From Cladorhizidae sp. MBARI D1340-BT2 (lineage: Eukaryota; Porifera; Demospongiae; Poecilosclerida; Cladorhizidae), in assembly GCA_028752905.1 (NCBI GenBank), contig JAQNBH010000140.1, positions 62,001 through 126,000 on the forward strand: DNA of 64,000 nucleotides, written 5' to 3'. This document shows, one piece after another, positions 28,803 through 43,800 of this stretch (the first letter of the stretch is position 1; every line of letters begins with the position of its first letter). Made by a program: the position numbers and the translations under genes. The notes beneath the pieces were generated by a model that saw nothing but the letters and a program-made list of their open reading frames with translations, was not told the origin of the DNA and did not search any database.

Positions 28803-31800
28803 TGCTAGGTGTATAACCATGCTAGGTGTATAACCATGCTAGGTGTATAATCATGATAGGTGTATAACCATGCTAGGTATATAACCATGCTAGGTGTATA
28901 ACCATGCTAGGTGTATAACCATGCTAGGTGTATAACCATGCTAGGTGTATAACCATTCTAGGTATATAACCATACTAGGTGTATAAACATGCTAGGTGTA
29001 TAACCATGCTAGGTGTATAACTATGCTAGGTATATACAGTAACTATGCTAGGTGTATAACCATGCTAGGTGTATAACCATGCTAGGTGTATAACCATGCT
29101 AGGTATATAACCATGCTAGGTGTATAGCCATGCTAGGTGTATAGCCATGCTAGGTGTATATCCATTCTAGGTGTATAACCATGCTAGGTGTATAATCATG
29201 CTAGGTATATAACCATGCTATAGGTGTATAACCATGCTAGGTGTATAACCATGCTAGGTGTATAACCATGCTAGGTGTATAACCATGCTACATAGGTGTA
29301 TAACCATGCTAGGTATATAACCATGCTAGGTGTAATACCATGATAGGTATATAACCATGCTAGGTGTATAACTATGCTAGGTGTATAACCATGCTAGGTG
29401 TATAACTATGCTAGGTGTATAACAATGCTAGGTGTATAACCATGCTAGGTGTATAACCATGCTAGGTGTATAACCATGCTAGGTGTATAACCATGCTAGG
29501 TGTATAACCATGCTAGGTGTATAGCCATGCTAGGTGTATAGCCATGCTAGGTGTATAACCATGCATGGTGTATAACCATGCTAGGTGTATAACCATGCTA
29601 GGTATATAACCATGCTAGGTGTATAACCATGCTAGGTATATAACCATGCTAGGTGTAATACCGTGATAGGTGTAATACCATGCTAGGTGTATAACCATGC
29701 TAGGTGTATAACCATGCTAGGTATATAACCATGCTAGGTGTAATACCATGATAGGTATAATATAACCATGCTGGGTGTATAACTATGCTAGGTGTATAAC
29801 CATGCTAGGTGTATAACCATGCTAGGTGTATAACCATGCTAGGTGTATAACCATGCTAGGTGTATAACCATGCTAGGTATATAACAATGCTAGGTGTATA
29901 ACCATGCTAGGTGTATAACCATGCTAGGTGTATAACTATGCTAGGTGTATAACCATGCTAGGTGTATAACCATGCTAGGTGTATAGCCATGCTAGGTGTA
30001 TAGCCATGCTAGGTGTATAACCATGCATGGTGTATAACCATGCTAGGTGTATAACCATGCTAGGTATATAACCATGCTAGGTGTATAACCATGCTAGGTA
30101 TATAACCATGCTAGGTGTAATACCGTGATAGGTGTAATACCATGCTAGGTGTATAACCATGCTAGGTGTATAACCATGCTAGGTATATAACCAGGCTAGG
30201 TGTAATACCATGATAGGTACATGTATATAACCATGCTGGGTGTATAACTATGCTAGGTGTATAACCATGCTAGGTGTATAACCATGCTAGGTGTATAACC
30301 ATGCTAGGTGTATAACCATGCTAGGTGTATAATCATGATAGGTGTATAACCATGCTAGGTATATAACCATGCTAGGTGTATAACCATGCTAGGTGTATAA
30401 CCATGCTAGGTGTATAACCATGCTAGGTGTATAACCATTCTAGGTATATAACCATACTAGGTGTATAAACATGCTAGGTGTATAACCATGCTAGGTGTAT
30501 AACTATGCTAGGTATATACAGTAACTATGCTAGGTGTATAACCATGCTAGGTGTATAACCATGCTAGGTGTATAACCATGCTAGGTATATAACCATGCTA
30601 GGTGTATAGCCATGCTAGGTGTATAGCCATGCTAGGTGTATATCCATTCTAGGTGTATAACCATGCTAGGTGTATAATCATGCTAGGTATATAACCATGC
30701 TATAGGTGTATAACCATGCTAGGTGTATAACCATGCTAGGTGTATAACCATGCTAGGTGTATAACCATGCTACATAGGTGTATAACCATGCTAGGTATAT
30801 AACCATGCTAGGTGTAATACCATGATAGGTATATAACCATGCTAGGTGTATAACTATGCTAGGTGTATAACCATGCTAGGTGTATAACTATGCTAGGTGT
30901 ATAACAATGCTAGGTGTATAACCATGCTAGGTGTATAACCATGCTAGGTGTATAACTATGCTAGGTGTATAACCATGCTAGGTGTATAACCATGCTAGGT
31001 GTATAGCCATGCTAGGTGTATAGCCATGCTAGGTGTATAACCATGCATGGTGTATAACCATGCTAGGTGTATAACCATGCTAGGTATATAACCATGCTAG
31101 GTGTATAACCATGCTAGGTATATAACCATGCTAGGTGTAATACCGTGATAGGTGTAATACCATGCTAGGTGTATAACCATGCTAGGTGTATAACCATGCT
31201 AGGTATATAACCATGCTAGGTGTAATACCATGATAGGTATAATATAACCATGCTGGGTGTATAACTATGCTAGGTGTATAACCATGCTAGGTGTATAACC
31301 ATGCTAGGTGTATAACCATGCTAGGTGTATAACCATGCTAGGTGTATAACCATGATAGGTGTATAACCATGCTAGGTATATAACCATGCTAGGTGTATAA
31401 CCATGCTAGGTGTATAACCATGCTAGGTGTATAACCATGCTAGGTGTATGACCATGCTAGGTATATAACCATGCTAGGTATATAACTATGCTAGGTGTAT
31501 AACCATGCTAGGTGTATAGCCATGCTAGGTGTATAGCCATGCTAGGTGTATAACCATGCTAGGTGTATAACCATGCTAGGTGTATAACAATGCTAGGTGT
31601 ATTACCATGCTAGGTATATAACCATTCTAGGTGTATAACCATGCTTGGTATATAACCATGCTAGGTGTATAACCATGCTAGGTGTATAACCATGCTAGGT
31701 GTAATACCATGATAGGTGTAATACCATGCTAGGTGTATAACCATGCTTGGTGTATAGCCATGCTAGGTGTATAACCATGCTAGGTATATAACCATGCTAG

Positions 31801-34800
31801 GTGTAATACCATGATAGGTATATAACCATGCTAGGTGTATAACTATGCTAGGTGTATAACCATGCTAGGTGTATAACTATGCTAGGTGTATAACCATGCT
31901 AGGTGTATAACCATGCTAGGTGTATAACCATGCTTGGTGTATAACCATGCTAAGGTGTATAGCCATGCTAGGTGTATAGCCATTCTAGGTGTATAACCAT
32001 GCTAGGTGTATAACCATGCTAGGTGTATAGCCATGCTAGGTGTATAGCCATGCTAGGTGTATAACCATGCTAGGTGTATAACCATGCTAGGTGTATAACC
32101 ATGCTAGGTGTATAACCATGCTAGGTGTATAACCATGCTAGGTGTATAACCATGCTAGGTATATAACCATGCTAGGTGTAATACCATGATAGGTATATAA
32201 CCATGCTGGGTGTATAACTATGCTAGGTGTATAACCATGCTAGGTGTATAACCATGCTAGGTGTATAACCATGCTAGGTGTATAACCATGCTAGGTGTAT
32301 AACCATGATAGGTGTATAACCATGCTAGGTATATAACCATGCTAGGTGTATAACCATGCTAGGTGTATAACCATGCTAGGTGTATAACCATGCTAGGTGT
32401 ATAACCATTCTAGGTATATAACCATACTAGGTGTATAAACATGCTAGGTGTATAACCATGCTAGGTATATAACAATGCTAGGTGTATAACCATGCTAGGT
32501 GTATAACCATGCTAGGTGTATAACTATGCTAGGTGTATAACCATGCTAGGTGTATAACCATGCTAGGTGTATAGCCATGCTAGGTGTATAGCCATGCTAG
32601 GTGTATAACCATGCATGGTGTATAACCATGCTAGGTGTATAACCATGCTAGGTATATAACCATGCTAGGTGTATAACCATGCTAGGTATATAACCATGCT
32701 AGGTGTAATACCGTGATAGGTGTAATACCATGCTAGGTGTATAACCATGCTAGGTGTATAACCATGCTAGGTATATAACCAGGCTAGGTGTAATACCATG
32801 ATAGGTACATGTATATAACCATGCTGGGTGTATAACTATGCTAGGTGTATAACCATGCTAGGTGTATAACCATTCTAGGTATATAACCATACTAGGTGTA
32901 TAAACATGCTAGGTGTATAACCATGCTAGGTGTATAACTATGCTAGGTATATACAGTAACTATGCTAGGTGTATAACCATGCTAGGTGTATAACCATGCT
33001 AGGTGTATAACCATGCTAGGTATATAACCATGCTAGGTGTATAGCCATGCTAGGTGTATAGCCATGCTAGGTGTATATCCATTCTAGGTGTATAACCATG
33101 CTAGGTGTATAATCATGCTAGGTATATAACCATGCTAGGTATATAACCATGCTAGGTGTAATACCGTGATAGGTGTAATACCATGCTAGGTGTATAACCA
33201 TGCTAGGTGTATAACCATGCTAGGTGTATAACCATGCTAGGTGTATAACCATGCTACATAGGTGTATAACCATGCTAGGTATATAACCATGCTAGGTGTA
33301 ATACCATGATAGGTATATAACCATGCTAGGTGTATAACTATGCTAGGTGTATAACCATGCTAGGTGTATAACTATGCTAGGTGTATAACAATGCTAGGTG
33401 TATAACCATGCTAGGTGTATAACCATGCTAGGTGTATAACTATGCTAGGTGTATAACCATGCTAGGTGTATAACCATGCTAGGTGTATAGCCATGCTAGG
33501 TGTATAGCCATGCTAGGTGTATAACCATGCATGGTGTATAACCATGCTAGGTGTATAACCATGCTAGGTATATAACCATGCTAGGTGTATAACCATGCTA
33601 GGTATATAACCATGCTAGGTGTAATACCGTGATAGGTGTAATACCATGCTAGGTGTATAACCATGCTAGGTGTATAACCATGCTAGGTATATAACCATGC
33701 TAGGTGTAATACCATGATAGGTATAATATAACCATGCTGGGTGTATAACTATGCTAGGTGTATAACCATGCTAGGTGTATAACCATGCTAGGTGTATAAC
33801 CATGCTAGGTGTATAACCATGCTAGGTGTATAACCATGATAGGTGTATAACCATGCTAGGTATATAACCATGCTAGGTGTATAACCATGCTAGGTGTATA
33901 ACCATGCTAGGTGTATAACCATGCTAGGTGTATGACCATGCTAGGTATATAACCATGCTAGGTATATAACTATGCTAGGTGTATAACCATGCTAGGTGTA
34001 TAGCCATGCTAGGTGTATAGCCATGCTAGGTGTATAACCATGCTAGGTGTATAACCATGCTAGGTGTATAACAATGCTAGGTGTATTACCATGCTAGGTA
34101 TATAACCATTCTAGGTGTATAACCATGCTTGGTATATAACCATGCTAGGTGTATAACCATGCTAGGTGTATAACCATGCTAGGTGTAATACCATGATAGG
34201 TGTAATACCATGCTAGGTGTATAACCATGCTTGGTGTATAGCCATGCTAGGTGTATAACCATGCTAGGTATATAACCATGCTAGGTGTAATACCATGATA
34301 GGTATATAACCATGCTAGGTGTATAACTATGCTAGGTGTATAACCATGCTAGGTGTATAACTATGCTAGGTGTATAACCATGCTAGGTGTATAACCATGC
34401 TAGGTGTATAACCATGCTTGGTGTATAACCATGCTAAGGTGTATAGCCATGCTAGGTGTATAGCCATTCTAGGTGTATAACCATGCTAGGTGTATAACCA
34501 TGCTAGGTGTATAGCCATGCTAGGTGTATAGCCATGCTAGGTGTATAACCATGCTAGGTGTATAACCATGCTAGGTGTATAACCATGCTAGGTGTATAAC
34601 CATGCTAGGTGTATAACCATGCTAGGTGTATAACCATGCTAGGTATATAACCATGCTAGGTGTAATACCATGATAGGTATATAACCATGCTGGGTGTATA
34701 ACTATGCTAGGTGTATAACCATGCTAGGTGTATAACCATGCTAGGTGTATAACCATGCTAGGTGTATAACCATGCTAGGTGTATAACCATGATAGGTGTA

Positions 34801-37800
34801 TAACCATGCTAGGTATATAACCATGCTAGGTGTATAACCATGCTAGGTGTATAACCATGCTAGGTGTATAACCATGCTAGGTGTATAACCATTCTAGGTA
34901 TATAACCATACTAGGTGTATAAACATGCTAGGTGTATAACCATGCTAGGTGTATAACTATGCTAGGTGTATAACTATGCTAGGTGTATAACCATGCTAGG
35001 TGTATAACCATGCTAGGTGTATAACCATGCTAGGTATATAACCATGCTAGGTGTATAGCCATGCTAGGTGTATAGCCATGCTAGGTGTATATCCATTCTA
35101 GGTGTATAACCATGCTAGGTGTATAATCATGCTAGGTATATAACCATGCTATAGGTGTATAACCATGCTAGGTGTATAACCATGCTAGGTGTATAACCAT
35201 GCTAGGTGTATAACCATGCTACATAGGTGTATAACCATGCTAGGTATATAACCATGCTAGGTGTAATACCATGATAGGTATATAACCATGCTAGGTGTAT
35301 AACTATGCTAGGTGTATAACCATGCTAGGTGTATAACCATGCTAGGTGTATAGCCATGCTAGGTGTATAGCCATGCTAGGTGTATAACCATGCATGGTGT
35401 ATAACCATGCTAGGTGTATAACCATGCTAGGTATATAACCATGCTAGGTGTATAACCATGCTAGGTATATAACCATGCTAGGTGTAATACCGTGATAGGT
35501 GTAATACCATGCTAGGTGTATAACCATGCTAGGTGTATAACCATGCTAGGTATATAACCATGCTAGGTGTAATACCATGATAGGTATATAACCATGCTGG
35601 GTGTATAACTATGCTAGGTGTATAACCATGCTAGGTGTATAACCATGCTAGGTGTATAACCATGCTAGGTGTATAACCATGCTAGGTGTATAACCATGAT
35701 AGGTGTATAACCATGCTAGGTATATAACCATGCTAGGTGTATAACCATGCTAGGTGTATAACCATGCTAGGTGTATAACCATGCTAGGTGTATAACCATT
35801 CTAGGTATATAACCATACTAGGTGTATAAACATGCTAGGTGTATAACCATGCTAGGTGTATAACCATGCTAGGTGTATAACTATGCTAGGTGTATAACCA
35901 TGCTAGGTGTATGACCATGCTAGGTATATAACCATGCTAGGTATATAACTATGCTAGGTGTATAACCATGCTAGGTGTATAACCATGCTAGGTGTATAAC
36001 CATGCTAGGTATATAACCATGCTAGGTGTATAGCCATGCTAGGTGTATAGCCATGCTAGGTGTATAACCATGCTAGGTGTATAACCATGCTAGGTGTATA
36101 ATCATGCTAGGTATATAACCATGCTATAGGTGTATAACCATGCTAGATGTATAACCATGCTAGGTGTATAACCATGCTAGGTGTATAACCATGCTAGGTG
36201 TATAACCATTCTAGGTATATAACCATACTAGGTGTATAAACATGCTAGGTGTATAACCATTCTAGGTGTATAACCATGCTAGGTGTATAACTATGCTAGG
36301 TATATAACTATGCTAGGTGTATAACCATGCTAGGTATATAACCATGCTAGGTGTATAACCATGCTAGGTGTATAACCATGCTAGGTGTATAACCATGCTA
36401 GGTATATAACCATACTAGGTGTATAAACATGCTAGGTGTATAACCATGCTAGGTGTATAACCATGCTAGGTATATAACCATGCTAGGTGTATAGCCATGC
36501 TAGGTGTATAGCCATGCTAGGTGTATATCCATTCTAGGTGTATAACCATGCTAGGTGTATAATCATGCTAGGTATATAACCATGCTATAGGTGTATAACC
36601 ATGCTAGGTGTATAACCATGCTAGGTGTATAACCATGCTAGGTGTATAATCATGCTAGGTATATAACCATGCTAGGTGTATAAACATGCTAGGTGTATAA
36701 CCATGCTAGGTGTATAACCATGCTAGGTGTATAACCATGCTAGGTGTATAACCATGCTAGGTGTATAACCATGATAGGTGTATAACCATGCTAGGTATAT
36801 AACCATGCTAGGTGTATAACCATGCTAGGTGTATAACCATGCTAGGTGTATAACCATGCTAGGTGTATAACCATTCTAGGTATATAACCATACTAGGTGT
36901 ATAAACATGCTAGGTGTATAACCATGCTAGGTGTATAACCATGCTAGGTGTATAACTATGCTAGGTGTATAACCATGCTAGGTGTATGACCATGCTAGGT
37001 ATATAACCATGCTAGGTATATAACCATGCTAGGTGTATAACCATGCTAGGTGTATAACCATGCTAGGTATATAACCATGCTAGGTGTATAGCCATGCTAG
37101 GTGTATAGCCATGCTAGGTGTATAACCATGCTAGGTGTATAACCATGCTAGGTGTATAATCATGCTAGGTATATAACCATGCTATAGGTGTATAACCATG
37201 CTAGATGTATAACCATGCTAGGTGTATAACCATGCTAGGTATATATACATGTTAGGTGTATAACCATGCTAGGTGTATAACCATGCTAGGTGTATAACCA
37301 TTCAACCATACTAGGTGTATAAACATGCTAGGTGTATAACCATTCTAGGTGTATAACCATGCTAGGTGTATAACTATGCTAGGTATATAACTATGCTAGG
37401 TGTATAACCATGCTAGGTGTATATCCATTCTAGGTGTATAACCATGCTAGGTGTATAATCATGCTAGGTATATAACCATGCTATAGGTGTATAACCATGC
37501 TAGGTGTATAACCATGCTAGGTGTATAATCATGCTAGGTATATAACCATGCTATAGGTGTATAACCATTCTAGGTATATAACCATACTAGGTGTATAAAC
37601 ATGCTAGGTGTATAACCATGCTAGGTGTATAACCATGCTAGGTGTATAACCATGCTAGGTGTATAACCATGCTACATAGGTGTATAACCATGCTAGGTAT
37701 ATAACCATGCTAGGTGTAATACCATGATAGGTATATAACCATGCTAGGTGTATAACTATGCTAGGTGTATAACCATGCTAGGTGTATAACTATGCTAGGT

Positions 37801-40800
37801 GTATAACAATGCTAGGTGTATAACCATGCTAGGTGTATAGCCATGCTAGGTGTATAGCCATGCTAGGTGTATAACCATGCATGGTGTATAACCATGCTAG
37901 GTGTATAACCATGCTAGGTATATAACCATGCTAGGTGTATAACCATGCTAGGTATATAACCATGCTAGGTGTAATACCGTGATAGGTGTAATACCATGCT
38001 AGGTGTATAACCATGCTAGGTGTATAACCATGCTAGGTATATAACCATGCTAGGTGTAATACCATGATAGGTATATAACCATGCTGGGTGTATAACTATG
38101 CTAGGTGTATAACCATGCTAGGTGTATAACCATGCTAGGTGTATAACCATGCTAGGTGTATAACCATGCTAGGTGTATAACCATGATAGGTGTATAACCA
38201 TGCTAGGTATATAACCATGCTAGGTGTATAACCATGCTAGGTGTATAACCATGCTAGGTGTATAACCATGCTAGGTGTATAACCATTCTAGGTATATAAC
38301 CATACTAGGTGTATAAACATGCTAGGTGTATAACCATGCTAGGTGTATAACCATGCTAGGTGTATAACTATGCTAGGTGTATAACCATGCTAGGTGTATG
38401 ACCATGCTAGGTATATAACCATGCTAGGTATATAACTATGCTAGGTGTATAACCATGCTAGGTGTATAACCATGCTAGGTGTATAACCATGCTAGGTATA
38501 TAACCATGCTAGGTGTATAGCCATGCTAGGTGTATAGCCATGCTAGGTGTATAACCATGCTAGGTGTATAACCATGCTAGGTGTATAATCATGCTAGGTA
38601 TATAACCATGCTATAGGTGTATAACCATGCTAGATGTATAACCATGCTAGGTGTATAACCATGCTAGGTATATATACATGTTAGGTGTATAACCATGCTA
38701 GGTGTATAACCATGCTAGGTGTATAACCATTCTAGGTATATAACCATACTAGGTGTATAAACATGCTAGGTGTATAACCATTCTAGGTGTATAACCATGC
38801 TAGGTGTATAACTATGCTAGGTATATAACTATGCTAGGTGTATAACCATGCTAGGTGTATAACCATGCTAGGTGTATAACCATGCTAGGTATATAACCAT
38901 GCTAGGTGTATAGCCATGCTAGGTGTATAGCCATGCTAGGTGTATATCCATTCTAGGTGTATAACCATGCTAGGTGTATAATCATGCTAGGTATATAACC
39001 ATGCTATAGGTGTATAACCATGCTAGGTGTATAACCATGCTAGGTGTATAACCATGCTAGGTGTATAATCATGCTAGGTATATAACCATGCTATAGGTGT
39101 ATAACCATTCTAGGTATATAACCATACTAGGTGTATAACCATGCTAGGTGTATAAACATGCTAGGTGTATAACCATGCTAGGTGTATAACCATGCTAGGT
39201 GTATAACTATGCTAGGTGTATAACCATGCTAGGTATATAACCATGCTAGGTGTATAACCATGCTAGGTGTATAACCATGCTAGGTGTATAACCATGCTAG
39301 GTGTATAACCATTCTAGGTATATAACCATACTAGGTGTATAAACATGCTAGGTGTATAACCATGCTAGGTGTATAACCATGCAAGGTGTATAACTATGCT
39401 AGGTGTATAACCATGCTACATAGGTGTATGACCATGCTAGGTATATAACCATGCTAGGTATATAACTATGCTAGGTGTATAACCATGCTAGGTGTATAAC
39501 CATGCTAGGTGTATAACCATGCTAGGTATATAACCATGCTAGGTGTATAGCCATGCTAGGTGTATAGCCATGCTAGGTGTATAACCATGCTAGGTGTATA
39601 ACCATGCTAGGTGTATAATCATGCTAGGTATATAACCATGCTATAGGTGTATAACCATGCTAGATGTATAACCATGCTAGGTGTATAACCATGCTAGGTA
39701 TATATACATGTTAGGTGTATAACCATGCTAGGTGTATAACCATGCTAGGTGTATAACCATGCTAGGTGTATAACTATGCTAGGTATATAACTATGCTAGG
39801 TGTATAACCATGCTAGGTGTATAACCATGCTAGGTGTATAACCATGCTAGGTATATAACCATGCTAGGTGTATAGCCATGCTAGGTGTATAGCCATGCTA
39901 GGTGTATATCCATTCTAGGTGTATAACCATGCTAGGTGTATAATCATGCTAGGTATATAACCATGCTATAGGTGTATAACCATGCTAGGTGTATAACCAT
40001 GCTAGGTGTATAACCATGCTAGGTGTATAATCATGCTAGGTATATAACCATGCTATAGGTGTATAACCATGCTAGGTGTATATCCATTCTAGGTGTATAA
40101 CCATGCTAGGTGTATAATCATGCTAGGTATATAACCATGCTATAGGTGTATAACCATGCTAGGTGTATAACCATGCTAGGTGTATAACCATGCTAGGTGT
40201 ATAACCATGCTAGGTGTATAACCATGCTACATAGGTGTATAACCATGCTAGGTATATAACCACGCTAGGTGTAATACCATGATAGGTATATAACCATGCT
40301 AGGTGTATAACTATGCTAGGTGTATAACCATGCTAGGTGTATAACTATGCTAGGTGTATAACAATGCTAGGTGTATAACCATGCTAGGTGTATAACCATG
40401 CTAGGTGTATAACTATGCTAGGTGTATAACCATGCTAGGTGTATAACCATGCTAGGTGTATAGCCATGCTAGGTGTATAGCCATGCTAGGTGTCATGCTA
40501 GGTGTATAACTATGCTAGGTGTATAACAATGCTAGGTGTATAACCATGCTAGGTGTATAACCATGCTAGGTGTATAACTATGCTAGGTGTATAACCATGC
40601 TAGGTGTATAACCATGCTAGGTGTATAGCCATGCTAGGTGTATAGCCATGCTAGGTGTATAACCATGCATGGTGTATAACCATGCTAGGTGTATAACCAT
40701 GCTAGGTATATAACCATGCTAGGTGTATAACCATGCTAGGTATATAACCATGCTAGGTGTAATACCGTGATAGGTGTAATAGCATGCTAGGTGTATAACC

Positions 40801-43800
40801 ATGCTAGGTGTATAACCATGCTAGGTATATAACCATGCTAGGTGTAATACCATGATAGGTATATAACCATGCTGGGTGTATAACTATGCTAGGTGTATAA
40901 CCATGCTAGGTGTATAACCATGCTAGGTGTATAACCATGCTAGGTGTATAACCATGCTAGGTGTATAACCATGATAGGTGTATAACCATGCTAGGTATAT
41001 AACCATGCTAGGTGTATAACCATGCTAGGTGTATAACCATGCTAGGTGTATAACCATGCTAGGTGTATAACCATTCTAGGTATATAAAGGTGTATAAACA
41101 TGCTAGGTGTATAACCATGCTAGGTGTATAACCATGCTAGGTGTATAACTATGCTAGGTGTATAACCATGCTAGGTGTATGACCATGCTAGGTATATAAC
41201 CATGCTAGGTATATAACTATGCTAGGTGTATAACCATGCTAGGTGTATAACCATGCTAGGTGTATAACCATGCTAGGTATATAACCATGCTAGGTGTATA
41301 GCCATGCTAGGTGTATAGCCATGCTAGGTGTATAACCATGCTAGGTGTATAACCATGCTAGGTGTATAATCATGCTAGGTATATAACCATGCTATAGGTG
41401 TATAACCATGCTAGATGTATAACCATGCTAGGTGTATAACCATGCTAGGTATATATACATGTTAGGTGTATAACCATGCTAGGTGTATAACCATGCTAGG
41501 TGTATAACCATTCTAGGTATATAACCATACTAGGTGTATAAACATGCTAGGTGTATAACCATTCTAGGTGTATAACCATGCTAGGTGTATAACTGTGCTA
41601 GGTATATAACTATGCTAGGTGTATAACCATGCTAGGTGTATAACCATGCTAGGTGTATAACCATGCTAGGTATATAACCATGCTAGGTGTATAGCCATGC
41701 TAGGTGTATAGCCATGCTAGGTGTATAACCATGCTAGGTGTATAACCATGCTAGGTGTATAATCATGCTAGGTATATAACCATGCTATAGGTGTATAACC
41801 ATTCTAGGTATATAACCATACTAGGTGTATAAACATGCTAGGTGTATAACCATGCTAGGTGTATAACCATGCTAGGTGTATAACTATGCTAGGTGTATAA
41901 CCATGCTAGGTGTATAACCATGCTAGGTGTATAACCATGCTAGGTATAACCATGCTAGGTGTATAGCCATGCTAGGTGTATAGCCATGCTAGGTGTATAT
42001 CCATTCTAGGTGTATAACCATGCTAGGTGTATAATCTGCTAGGTATATAACCATGCTATAGGTGTATAACCATGCTAGGTGTATAACCATGCTAGGTGTA
42101 TAACCATGCTAGGTGTATAATCATGCTAGGTATATAACCATGCTATAGGTGTATAACCATTCTAGGTATATAACCATACTAGGTGTATAAACATGCTAGG
42201 TGTATAACCATGCTAGGTGTATAACCATTCTAGGTGTATAACTATGCTAGGTGTATAACCATGCTAGGTATATAACCATGCTAGGTGTATAACCATGCTA
42301 GGTGTATAACCATGCTAGGTGTATGTATAGCCATGCTAGGTGTAATACCATGATAGGTATATAACCATGCTAGGTGTATAACCATGCTAGGTGTATAACC
42401 ATGCTAGGTGTATAACCATGCTAGGTGTATAACCATGCTAGGTGTATAACCATTCTAGGTATATAACCATACTAGGTGTATAAACATGCTAGGTGTATAA
42501 CCATGCTAGGTGTATAACCATGCTAGGTGTATAACTATGCTAGGTGTATAACCATGCTAGGTGTATGACCATGCTAGGTATATAACCATGCTAGGTATAT
42601 AACTATGCTAGGTGTATAACCATGCTAGGTGTATAACCATGCTAGGTGTATAACCATGCTAGGTATATAACCATGCTAGGTGTATAGCCATGCTAGGTGT
42701 ATAGCCATGCTAGGTGTATAACCATGCTAGGTGTATAACCATGCTAGGTGTATAATCATGCTAGGTATATAACCATGCTATAGGTGTATAACCATGCTAG
42801 ATGTATAACCATGCTAGGTGTATAACCATGCTAGGTATATATACATGTTAGGTGTATAACCATGCTAGGTGTATAACCATGCTAGGTGTATAACCATTCT
42901 AGGTATATAACCATACTAGGTGTATAAACATGCTAGGTGTATAACCATGCTAGGTGTATAACAATGCTAGGTATATAACTATGCTAGGTGTATAACCATG
43001 CTAGGTGTATAACCATGCTAGGTGTATAACCATGCTAGGTATATAACCATGCTAGGTGTATAGCCATGCTAGGTGTATAGCCATGCTAGGTGTATATCCA
43101 TTCTAGGTGTATAACCATGCTAGGTGTATAATCATGCTAGGTATATAACCATGCTATAGGTGTATAACCATGCTAGGTGTATAACCATGCTAGGTGTATA
43201 ACCATGCTAGGTGTATAATCATGCTAGGTATATAACCATGCTATAGGTGTATAACCATTCTAGGTATATAACCATACTAGGTGTATAAACATGCTAGGTG
43301 TATAACCATGCTAGGTGTATAACCATGCTAGGTGTATAACCATGCTACATAGGTGTATAACCATGCTAGGTATATAACCATGCTAGGTGTAATACCATGA
43401 TAGGTATATAACCATGCTAGGTGTATAACTATGCTAGGTGTATAACCATGCTAGGTGTATAACTATGCTAGGTGTATAACAATGCTAGGTGTATAACCAT
43501 GCTAGGTGTATAACCATGCTAGGTGTATAACTATGCTAGGTGTATAACCATGCTAGGTGTATAGCCATGCTAGGTGTATAGCCATGCTAGGTGTATAACC
43601 ATGCATGGTGTATAACCATGCTAGGTGTATAACCATGCTAGGTATATAACCATGCTAGGTGTATAACCATGCTAGGTATATAACCATGCTAGGTGTAATA
43701 CCGTGATAGGTGTAATACCATGCTAGGTGTATAACCATGCTAGGTGTATAACCATGCTAGGTATATAACCATGCTAGGTGTAATACCATGATAGGTATAT

